Shown here: piece by piece, positions 11,417 to 22,800 of the stretch | Layout of the letters: each line of letters begins with the position of its first letter | How positions within the stretch are numbered: position 1 is the stretch's first letter | From: Pelodera strongyloides | Lineage: Eukaryota; Nematoda; Chromadorea; Rhabditida; Rhabditidae | Assembly (NCBI GenBank): GCA_036852015.1 | Contig: JAANDG010000043.1 | Span: 239,501-303,500 of the forward strand | Reading direction: 5' to 3' | Length of the DNA stretch: 64,000 nucleotides | The notes under the pieces: model-generated | Databases searched by the model: none | What the model saw: only the letters and a program-made list of their open reading frames with translations | Told to the model about the DNA's origin: nothing | Program-made: the position numbers and the translations under genes

Positions 11417-13903
11417 ATGCCGTTGCCGATTTTTGGCAAATCGCAAAAGTCGCCGGCCGACGTCGTAAAGAACCTGAAGGAGGCGCTGTTGCTAATAGAG
11501 CGTGGAGACAAGAAAAGTGAGAAGGCAGTTGATGAGGTAGAGCTTTTATATTAACGAGTTCTTCGATCATTTCATTTAATATAACCGTTGAAAAGACTGG
11601 TTTACTAGCACTGAACGTTGCTCCTGCATGTTCTCGCTCCTTCGGTTTGTTGTACGTTTAACGCACTTATATGTAGAATCCGGGAAAAAGTGGGAAAAAA
11701 CACCATTCCCCAACGGATGAGGTAATTGAAAGGCTACTTTTGGTTCGGTTTCTGGATGTGCATTTTCTCGCCATTCTTTATTGGGACTGTTTCTGGGACT
11801 GCTTTCGATTAACCTTCTCCGGCAAAGTATACTTGTGGACGATTTATTAGCTTTTCTTTTTTTTTATTAGCTTTAAAAACTATCGAAAGTCGTTCAAAAA
11901 CTTTATTTTAAACTAGTGTTTGAAAATTATCATATCATAGATAATCAAGATAAATATCATAGACAAAATAGTCAATTCATTGAATAGTTATGTTACTCAC
12001 GAAAGTCGGTGTAACGGTCAAAATCCTCATTTCTTGTTCTCTTTTACACGGGTGGTGTTTCTTGCTGTGCTCTTCTCTTGTCGGCTTCATCGCTTTTTTG
12101 CTTTAGGTCAACAAATGGCTTCAAACAGTCAAATCCATAATATACGGACAAGAAGGGCAGGAACCCAATTCGGAGCAAGTCGCTCAACTCGCTCAGGAAA
12201 CGTACAATGCGAACGTACTCCCGATGTTGATCAAGAATCTCACGAAACTTGATTTTGAAAGCAAAAAAGTATGTATTGAACATTTTCCATTTCCAATTAT
12301 CCGAGTTGCAGGAGGGCTCTGATCTGCATACTGATGTTTCCCCATTTCTAGTAGCATTTGGAAAAAAAATCAGAACAGTGCGATCCTACGGCAGCGTAGA
12401 AAATCTTTCATAAAAAAATGTTTTCAAGGATGTGGCGCAAATTTTCAACAACCTCCTCAGACGACAAATCGGCACACGTTCCCCTACAGTGGAATATTTA
12501 TGTGCGAGGCCCGAGATTATCCTCATCCTAGTGAAAGGGTCAGTTGTGACGAACATTCTTTTTTTTTAATAGTTTTTATTCATTTTATGTAAGGTTTTAT
12601 TGAACCAGTCACAAAATAAAGGTAAACGGTAAATACATATTTATTTTTGGTGTGTTCATATTGCCTTTTTTCTATTGCACGATATTCACACGAATGGTTA
12701 CAATTTAATTCTTCCGTTTTTTTATCTGTGCGATTCTAGGTATGAGACGCCAGACATTGCGGTGACATGCGGTTCGATGCTCCGCGAATGCATCCGGCAT
12801 GATCATTTGGCCAAGATCCTCCTCCACCACGAGTCATTCTACAGTTTCTTCACATATGTTGAAGTGTCATCCTTTGATATAGCATCGGACGCTTTCAGCA
12901 CATTCAAGGTAAGGTGGATTTTCGACTTGATAGTTGCAAGTGGAATTCTTTACGTGTATCTTAGATATTGTTGTTCATTGAGTAAGCAGAGTGTTTCTTT
13001 TGTGTGATTTCCAGCAATCTTGCAAGAGGTCAAGACTATGCGGAAGAAACCAAACAATGCGGCGGAGACTGCGTCAGGCACGAAACCTCCGAGGAATATG
13101 ACATCATAGTGACTTATTATAGTGTCTCATATGTATATCTCCTTGTTTAGGACCTAATCACCAAACACAAGACGCTGTGTGCTGAATTCCTTGATACAAA
13201 CTACAACAAGTTCTTCGGCGAATATCAGAAACTGTTGAATTCGGAGAATTATGTGACGAGACGACAGTCACTCAAGGTACGTAATAAACATATTCAAGCA
13301 TACGAATGGACGAATAATAGACTTCCATTGAAGATGCAATGATAGAGTTTCTAACTTTACATCTATTTGACTTTTGACCTTGCTATTGTTTTCCTTTTAT
13401 CTCAATCTTTAACTGTGTTTTCAAGACCTGTGTCATTTGGTATAACAGCTCCTAGTTTAATAAACCTGTATTTCAGCTTCTAGGCGAATTGTTGCTAGAT
13501 CGTCACAACTTCAACGTGATGACCAGATATATCTCCAATCCAGACAACCTGAAGTTGATGATGAACTTGCTCCGAGAAAAGTCAAAGAGCATCCAGTTTG
13601 AGGCGTTCCATGTATTCAAGGCAAGTTTCCTGTAAAAATATCAGAATTCAATGTAATATTAATGCAGGATTCTTGATATCGCTATGATTACCACCCCATT
13701 TCTCCGGTGGTTCCTTCATGTACATATTGCAGGTGTTTGTCGCCAACCCTAACAAACCTCGTCCGATTGCCGATATTTTATTGCGAAATCGAGACAAATT
13801 GGTTGATTTTCTGGGTGCTTTCCACAATGACCGGACGGACGATGAACAGTTCAATGATGAGAAAGCATACCTTATCAAACAAATCCAAGAGATGAAGGCT
13901 TAA
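11417..13903 (+). CDS. mop-25: MO25 / CAB39 scaffold protein
   Basis: MO25 is a helical-repeat cytosolic scaffold that binds STRAD and activates the LKB1 kinase, and also activates Ste20-type GCK kinases. Exons are 11417-11536, 11677-11721 (possible cassette), 12107-12268, 12429-12538, 12740-12908, 13151-13276, 13477-13620 and 13733-13903, with all phases in agreement. The product is 348 aa with exon 2 or 333 without; the animal family is about 340. Hallmarks seen include [19 protein letters not shown] at the N-terminus, [70 protein letters not shown] and [11 protein letters not shown]. The start codon follows a splice acceptor directly (TTGCAG|ATG), so the 5' leader is either another exon or a trans-spliced leader. 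The exon 7/8 intron begins with GC. C. elegans has several mop-25 paralogues; which one this matches is not determined. Confidence 0.97.
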
Positions 13904-15827
13904 CTTGCGCTTGATCTTAATTTTGGACTGACGGGCAGAGCCGTCGGAAATCATGCCGAATTTAACCAAATTTGTGCGCTTAATATTGGTTGGCTGTTTT
14001 TTTTACCACCATCAGATTGCGCCCCGTTTTGTCCATCATTTCCAGCTATGTGTATATTACGAATTAGACCATATCTAAAGACAGGTCTCCGATGCTATTC
14101 ATTTGTATACATCAAAAGAAAAAAAAATCAGGTTCAGCAAAAGTCTAATACTACATAAAATGTGTGCATGCTGTTAGAGTATAGGGTTTTCTTATATTTT
14201 AGAACTATGCACCCAACACCAAAATATTCCTCCAAATAAAAAAATATTCTGTTTGAGCTTCTAGAAGTTATTCGTATTATTGATTGATTCGTGTCAAAAT
14301 TAGGAAAATGTGACAAGTTTAGCGTTTATTTAAATGGTAAGAATGGAAAGTGCACGTTCGGGTTTAAATGTCGCAGTAAATACAAATTTAAGAAATTCAT
14401 ATTATTCAATTAAAAAAAATGGCCAGAAATCTTTTTTCAAAATAATTCGTTGAACTCCGAAATCAAATTTGTTATGACGGCGACTAGTTTCGGCTACATC
14501 CAGGTAAAAGATGAATTTATCAGGAATTCAGTTGCAACATCATTTTTATATCGTGCACTTTCCAGTCAGTACTTTCTGTGCCTGTTAAGTAAATAGCTGC
14601 GTCTGATATTCGGGCCCACCTACAGCCTTAGAAAATGTTTCATTTTTGCAACGTAATATGTTTTCCTTGTTTTATATATTTGTACAAAGAGTTGCAGAAA
14701 GTAGTTGAAGGCTCAAAATATGGAAATCTCTATGGGGTGACCGGAATTAATGACAGGATGAATCCACATTGCCAGCAAAATTTTGCGATTCGTCTAAATG
14801 TAAAAAGTTGCCCCGAAATATGACGTTTCGTTCCGTGGTTTTCAAGTTTCACCCTCTGAAAATCCCATTAAGATATTCAGAGTATGTCAATTGTTAGCTC
14901 AGAATTGGTTCATTAATTTGAAGAAAAAAATGCGAATTTATGTGATATGCAGACTGTCTATTTTTGTTCGTGTTGTTTCGCATTCAAAAAGTTGAAATCT
15001 AGATGCCGTTTTATATTTTACTTTCAAAGCGTGTTCATAGGCTCTCCAAGTATTTTAGTGAAGAACAAGGCTCACGATTAGTACATATAATTTATTCTCC
15101 ACATTTAATTGCTTAATTATTTGGCATGTGCTATCCGTGAACCTATATATTTATTTAAGCGATCTTGATGAATTTTAATGTGCAACTTATTAGAAGTAAC
15201 TTCGCTGTTTATCGCCCTGTGATTTAGTAAATTTTCCTCTTTTTGTTAGTGTTCCAGAAGTACAAAAAGCATACAAGTCAACTTCAAACAAACAAGTTTA
15301 TTCCGCATATACACACAAAAAAAAGAGAATAATTTCACATGCAACCATAGTTATATAAACGATCATGTTGCTGCATTGGGCCATCACGGTTCAGCCAACC
15401 ACACGAATACCGATGAAAAAGTGAACGAATAAACTCAAGCAAATATCAGAAAAACATATAATAATATGACGTTAAAATACGATACAATCAGACACGTCGT
15501 GACCAAAATGGAATAAAAATAAGTAAACAAGACAACGATTTTGTCTGTAAGGAGACGTAACAACCAGAACATGATTTCATTAAAAATGATAGCACTACGC
15601 TATATACTGCAATCAATCACAGAAGAGCGCTTATTACACAATCGATATAGATCAATATAAACGAGGCGAATAAATAAGATAATACGTTAAAAGAAACACA
15701 AACAAGTAGCTCTATATTAGCAAGCATGAAGAAAGAATTCTCCAAAAATAGATTCGCATAATACTTAAGCAAAAAAGTTGTCTTTGAACAAGCATCACCA
15801 TTGAACCTCTATGTTCTCTTGAGGTAT
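13904..15827. other. convergent intergenic region between MO25 and selenoprotein T
   Basis: The region holds the 3' UTRs of two convergent genes. A candidate MO25 poly(A) signal AATAAA lies at 14235-14240, and a candidate signal for the minus-strand gene (TTTATT on plus) at 15297-15302. Nothing else is supported; the open frames here are short and non-conserved. Confidence 0.5.
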
Positions 15828-17423
15828 TCATTCCTCAAAAGCCGTTGAGAATCCAGCACCCGCGGGAAGTTTGCCCAGAATTTCCAACTGAGAGTCAATC
15901 ATCTGCAAATAAAGGTAAGAAAAGTCAAATGTCAGCGTGGGTACGACGCGTAATTGCTTTAGACGCTGCTAAGGAACTAATCACACCCTTCCCGACACTT
16001 GGTCTCATCTCATAGAGTAAGACAATTTCCGGCAGTGTTTAAAAGCAAAATTGAATTCCCATAAAAGCCAGAAAGCATACGAATGTTTGCAGTACCAAAC
16101 CTTCTGTCTCTCTAAACAACTCCTTTGGGTTACCAGTTTGCGCATATATCTTACATTTCCTTCGCTCCAATTTAACATTCTCCTCAGGGTATCGCTTCTC
16201 CAAACTCATCAAAGGAAAGCAAAAATGAGTGGGCATATTCTCACCTGCATGAGTTCTCCCGGAGCGGGCACCCTTCCACTCTCCAACTTACTCCACAGTT
16301 GATGTTCATCAAGGAAAATCTCGAACGCTCCAGTTGACATAAGGGATCCTTCAAGCATGTTCGAGAGGAGGAAGAGCATCATGCAGGCAGAGATCTACAA
16401 GGTGTCAATTGTTTGATCTGTACATAAAAAAATAGGCAAGAACAAGAGGGGCACAAGCAAACCAACAAAGCAAATTTTGTTCGACTATTAAAAACGTAAA
16501 TTCGCACAATTGCTCACCTTGTTACCCTGTGCCCATTGCAAGACTCCAGGATAGCCGAGTCCAACCGAGGCAAAGGGATTCGATCCAGAGATAACAACGG
16601 CAATCAGCACAATCTTGGCGATACCAACGAACTAAAACAATTGTTTACCATACCTTAAGTACCCTTGAATTACGATCAACTGGAAGTAAGAACATAGACT
16701 AGACCGACCTGTGCAAGGTACGACTTCCAGGGAACGGGAGGATAATTGGACCACTCAATCTTCATGTTCGGATATTTGTCGTGGACGAATTGGGAAAATT
16801 GCTCGAAAGCTTGTTTGTATCCGCAAGAAACACTAAACATTTAATAATGAGTTTATTTCTATGGCAAGTAATGCCCAGTTTATGCACATTTTGCTGCATT
16901 TCTAAAAAGTTGCATTATTCGTGAATGGTTATCGTCTCCTTCATTTCCGGACCGAATGAATGAGCTTCAAGAAATTCTAAGATATCCGGGAGATCAAAAA
17001 ATTACCAACCAGAAAACGAATCGAATGGGTGGGAGATCCTTTGCCTGGATTCCCTGAGGTTTTACAAATTCGGATTGTTCTCTCACTTCGAAATGCTCAT
17101 CTTCTGATCCCATACTGTGAGTTGGCTCCTGAATACAAACGAGAAATAAAGTGAAATAAAAAGGCTTGGGGAACTTTCTTGATGCCTATTGGAAAGTGTG
17201 AGCATTCAGTCAACAGCACTCGACAGCGTATCGGTCTTGATGATGACAAACTTGATAGGAAGGCAGCTATTCATGTTGAAAGTGTTACCTCATCTCCAAA
17301 TTCGCGCTTGAAATCATCATCAGCATCGTGTTCATCCTCATTATGCTGGGCCTCCGAGTTCGTCAACTCCCAGAAAGAGAAGACCAGAAGTCCTAACAGG
17401 AATAAGTGCGTCAACCGGTTCAT
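15828..17423 (-). CDS. selenoprotein T homologue, Cys form (thioredoxin-like ER oxidoreductase)
   Basis: Exons are 17423-17289, 17128-17010, 16832-16709, 16631-16518, 16394-16245 and 15902-15828, giving 238 aa. A signal peptide ([18 protein letters not shown]) is followed by an acidic stretch ([10 protein letters not shown]) that is absent from the short vertebrate form. The redox motif is C-V-S-C at residues 85-88, split by an intron; vertebrate SELT has C-V-S-U, so Sec is replaced by a TGC Cys codon. Downstream lie YKQAFEQF, a hydrophobic segment [20 protein letters not shown], and the family signature [22 protein letters not shown] is a thioredoxin-fold ER membrane oxidoreductase. A Cys form fits nematodes, which keep very few selenoproteins. 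The stop is TGA after FSTAFEE. Confidence 0.95.
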
Positions 17424-18983
17424 ACCTGGAAGAAATCTCGATAATATAAAACATACAAAAATTCTTTAGCAAACAATCAGCTCAACGAAAATTTATAGGA
17501 AAATGTCACATATTAAATGCAATTATGTTGTCCACACCCTATTTTGAGAGGAAAAAAAATATCCTATATTAGGCGTGGAATATGGAGCAAATGGATGGCA
17601 AAGGATTTTACAAACGCGTATATATTAATGAGACGCATTAGTGCATTATGGAAGTCATAACGTGAAAAAAAGCTTAATGGAACGCATTATGTATTCCCAC
17701 ATAATGAAGGACGCGCGCTGCAAATGATTGTTGACCGCGAACACCAAAGAGGGTAAAATTGTCTTCTTATTTGCGACGCAACGCGAACGCTGTTGCGGGA
17801 GTACGGTACTTAGGGCAAGGCATGTGGTTTTCCAGTCGTAAAACTAATTCAAGTGAACGAAAAATATTCCATGATATGCTACTGCCATGTTAATATACAT
17901 TGGTACAGATAAATAAACTAAACAATCTATTTGAAGGTTGTTAGGAACATTGTCGGTGAACGTATATAATGAGAGTCTGATTATCGATCGATCAAAGTGG
18001 TTGGCGAAAGGCCAAGTGTCTTTCGTTTTCGCCTCTCGCGGCATTGCTGCACTGTGCTCGCCTTGCAGACAAACAAAAAGACATACTAAGCCTATCTTTT
18101 TACAGTAATTTCTACCTAACAATGATCAGCTGATCTATCCGAAATTATTGCAATTTTTATAACACTTATTTTTCCCCGGGTGACCTTTTTATTTAAAATA
18201 AATAATTTCCTTGTGCGTCGAATAGAGATCCGGACTATGAATAGACTATGAATAGGTGCAGATATTTCTAATGGGAATATTATTGACAAAAATTTCCATA
18301 TTCTATATAACAGTATTAATATAAAAAATATTAAAGTTGCATGAGCAGTAATAATAGGATTATATAACTCACCATTTTCTAATTTCCGTTCTTTGCCGGA
18401 TCAATGTACAGTTTGCAAATTAAACACAAATATTATGTGAAGGAAATACTTGTCCTAGTACTTCATGGTTTAGCGATTGTATCACTATTTTGGCAGTGAC
18501 TAATCCCGTTCGTTCTCTTATCAAGAGATGATCTCAACATTGTTTAACTGGAGCAATCAAATCAATACTTTGCATTCCTCCGCACCAATGTTTACCGTTG
18601 ATTGTGTGTTACTAGCTGTATTAGATCGTCTGTATATACACAAATACCACTTGAATGCAACACATTCCTTAACGGAAGGCTTTCTAAATGTAAGAAACCT
18701 ATTATAACCGAGAATTTATATTCCTTTATCCTAATTCTCCCATATCTTTTTTCACCATTTGTCTCAGTTGTTTATTCAATATCGATTGGATGATTTATCC
18801 ACAACACATTTGTTTTGTCCTTCACATCAGAAATGAGGTTCTCTTTAATTTAATACCACATATTTTGTGAGCGCGGCGCACTTTTTAAGCAAAAAAAACC
18901 CCTCGTTGCAACTAATGCGGTTAGGTTCGAATTTGGGAAAATAGTCACCACAACTGTTCCCGTGTTCGGTAGAACTGAAGAAT
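17424..18983. other. intergenic AT-rich stretch
   Basis: This is the upstream region of the selenoprotein T gene on the minus strand. A less AT-rich block at about 17700-17820 (GACGCGCGCTGC, GCGACGCAACGCGAACG) could be its promoter. No conserved coding exon was recognised. Confidence 0.4.
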
Positions 18984-19480
18984 GCTACCCCCCTGTATTG
19001 AAGAATTCTACCCCTTTTTGAGAAAAAACTACCCCGCAAAATACTACCCCTTTTTACGAAATACTACCCCCGTGCCTTTACAAAATATTACCCCATTCTG
19101 GTGGGGTTATGATATTCAATTTGTGGGGTAGTGATATTCAATGTGTGGGGGTAATATTTCGTAAAAAGGGGTAGTATTTTTACATGTAGGGATAGTGTAA
19201 TTCAAAATTACCTAGGGTTTGAGGACCACTACCCCACAATTTGAATATACTACCCCTGTATGGAAGAATACTATCCCTTCATGGAAGAACACTACCCCAT
19301 TTTTACTATTTACTACCCCATTGTCTAGTAAAATGTCAAAACGGGTTATATTCTTCAATGGTGGGGTAGTATTTTTCATGTTACAAAATACTATCCCACT
19401 ATAATAGGGGACAATTGAGGTAGTATATTTCAATTTGTGAAGTATACTGCAGTGGGATAGTATTCTTCAATTTTACCACC
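18984..19480. repeat. ACTACCCC palindromic repeat array
   Basis: The short motif ACTACCCC (or its complement GGGGTAGT), usually followed by TTTTT, TGTATTGAAGAAT or ATTTTTAC-like linkers, recurs about 14 times on both strands in 500 bp. The clearest inverted pair is 19039-19070 against 19147-19179, about 32 bases per arm with one or two differences and a 76-base spacer. The linkers also recur in inverted form (TTCTTCAAT / ATTGAAGAA, CAATTTG / CAAATTG). The block is intergenic, about 400 bp upstream of the angiomotin-like start. It resembles a foldback element or nested insertion rather than a simple tandem satellite. Confidence 0.8.
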
Positions 19481-19883
19481 GTTTTCTTTGTTACACCGTT
19501 AATTTATGAACATTCGAAAGGAATTTGCATTTTGAAGAAGATCGCACGTTCAAATAGCTGGAATTACTGTTGAGTTAGAGGGAGACTAGTGCAAGAGAGC
19601 GCTGAGGTTAAGAGAACTTCACTCTGCGTGCGTCACTGTCAGCTGTTAACAAATGAGTCTGTACCGATCTCGACCACCGCTCCATTAGCACGAACCACTG
19701 GCTTATCGCCCTCATTTTTACCCCATTTTCTTGTATTTCCACTTTATCAGCCATATAGAGGAGCAAGTTTTTAACTCCCCTTCCATTTTACGATGCCTTG
19801 TTTTGCGGAGCGCATTTGTTCAGATTTTATACTTGAATTATATCTTACTTTCTTTACTACTTGCTTTTTTTGGCAGTTGTTGA

Positions 19884-22800
19884 ATGGCTGAGGTTGAACG
19901 GGGCCGGTCCGTTGAGCCAGAGGGAAGAAGGGTAAATGCTGTATCTCCAATGCATCTGAATGGTAATTATTAATATTACATAATGATTTTTATTATTATA
20001 TTATTAATTAAGACAAATAAGAGTTACATCTGTTTTGGGACAAAGTATCACATGTCTACACGTAAACGAGCTTATTTTGAGTGCATATTTTTTTTACAGA
20101 ATCGGCAATGTTGAAAAACTTATGGCAAGAGGCCCGAGTACAACAACAACAAAAGGAACACCAGGCAATCAGTAAGCATATGTAATAAGATCATAAATTG
20201 ACGATTTTGTTTCGAACGTGATGTTTTACCCGAGGAATGTTATTATAAACTTATTACGATTTGCTGATTGTGTTTCACTCTTGACTATGTCAATATGAGA
20301 TTAAAATGTGAATGACAAAAAAAAATTGTTACACTTAATTCGTTGGGATTTCCAGTTTTGTCTTTCTGTTCACTACTTCTCACAAATTACGATTTTGAAA
20401 TTTTACATAAAATTTCAGTGGACGAAAACGACAAAGAAATGAAGCTTCAAATGATGCTAGAGAAATATCAGAACCAAGTGAGTTTCGCCTATTATATGGT
20501 TAACTACAGTTTGTGACCCCCATAATGGCAATACATTCCTAATGTTCGAATCTTACCTTTTAGTGAGCTTATGTTTCACAGGTTCGCATACAGCAACAAA
20601 CACAAAACGACCAAAGTAGCAAATTATCGGAGTCTTCCAAGAGCACACATGGAAGCACGAGCTCGAATCACATACTTCCATCAACCAGTCATGAGAATAG
20701 GTGAGAAAGCGAGGTTTTACATTCAGTAGTTGAAGTGTTGAAAGATTTGCATCCATTTTAGTGTGCGAAAAAATTTGGAATATCATTTGCCCTCCAATAC
20801 ATTTGACAAGCGATGTATTTCATATAAACGATTAATAATCGCGATAAGTAAGTGCTGTGCACTGTGTGTGTTCCATGTTAGATTGCTATTTTTGGTGAAA
20901 TATCAGTTGCAAAAATGTGTGCGATGGATGAACGAAAAAGGGAGAAAAAGGTGTGAGAATATGATGGAATGTACTTTCCAAACACACAGACACACAATCA
21001 TCGATCTGCTAAAACAAAAAATTTTTCTTCGATTATTTTATTATTCTTAAATAAGAAAAGGAGTTTCACAAATTATTTCAAAGTTTGAGTTTGGTGACTT
21101 TCGCCTACTTATAGCGGAATTTTTTTATGCGTTGTCGAATGTACACATATCGGTTTCTCCGTCACGAACTGTTCTTCCTCCCTATTAACTTATTAACTGA
21201 AGAGTTCAACATTGAGGCTAGGAAACAGACAGCTGAGTTTATTCCTCCTATGACCACGGTCTTTGCTCGTTTGTTATGATAGTGCATTATAGGAGTCGGA
21301 TCTCGTGTTGTTCCACCAATCCATCCATGTCACACAGCCAGCCCTGCTTGATCGCAGTCTCTGATAAACCAGAGTAGGCTCTTTTCCGATGTTTATACGA
21401 GCATTCCATTTTTGGGGGCGATGGCTGCATTTTATGATAAACGAGGATTGTTTATTTTGGAAACCGGTTTATATTTGAATATTGAATCTATATTTCCCTA
21501 GTTCTCTGCAAGGCCACCTTTTAACACATGCGGGAAGGTGCTCGTCGACTGAACATGACTCTTCATTACCAGGGTATTCTTCGTCTTCTGGAAAACCGGT
21601 ATGTCGTATATCCTATCACATCTAGTGTCTTATTATATGCAGTTGTGTATTATAGAGTTGGTTGCAAGGTCCATTATTTTCTGTGATATTTTACCCTATT
21701 ACACGCAATGCTTTCTCTCTCTCCGTTTAATTAACTAACATTTACATGCTAAAGTTCTTTTAATTACATACATACTTCCGTTTTGGTTCTTGGTCCACAT
21801 GATCTAGGGATGAGGAAAACCCCATTTTTTCTTTGATATTTGACACTTATTGTCTGCTCATATTTCTATGTGAAAATACATTCCGTCAATGTGACACGGC
21901 TGTCTTTAAGCAACTGTTAGATACACACACGCATTCCAATCGCAAGAAAACGAAAAGATGAAAAATAATTAACCCTATGTGCTATATTCTTCCAAAAAAG
22001 TGCTTGTTAGATAAGCAGATGATGCTCCTTAACAAGATCATAATTATCTGAGCACAATGTGATCCTCAGCTTTTTTCAGATATCAAACAACCCAAAGTTA
22101 ATACAATCACTACGCGAGGAGAATTTACACCTTAAATACCAAGTTGACATAATGAAGAAAAAGACTGCACGCTTACAGCAGGTAACATCTGCTCATTAAT
22201 TGCGTTCTCTAAATGTACTAATTAATTAATAACTTAACTAATTAATTAATTAGTTTATTAATTATTAAAATTGGGTTTTTATTTAAATTTATTTTCAGTT
22301 AGAAACTGCTCACGAGGAGATCGCGAAAGAATACACGAATCTTATGTTGGAACGGGAAAAACAGGATACTCTGGAAAAGAGTGTTCTCGTTGCAATGGAC
22401 ATGCAAATCAAGAGGTATTTCAGAAAGCGTGTGCTCTTCTTTGTCACTCCCCGTTTAGCTAATATTATTAAGGACTGTTCCATTTCAATATCACGTGTAC
22501 GGATATGCAAACGTTCTGCTCGATTTGCAACGTTATCCAAATTTACATTTTTCAGGCTTCTGAAAGAAAAAGAAAATCTACAAGAACGGCTGGATCAAAT
22601 GACACTTTGTTCAAATCCACAGACTGTGGAGCAGATGACAAAATTGAATATTCTCGTCTCGGAACTTATTCCAGAAAGTAATTTTTTGATCGCCATTTTT
22701 TCTGGGAAAGGATTGGGAATATGAAAGTCAAGTTGCTCAATGCCAAGAATAGTAAACAGTTGTTGAAAGGATAGAGTTCAAACTTACAACGTTGAAGTTG

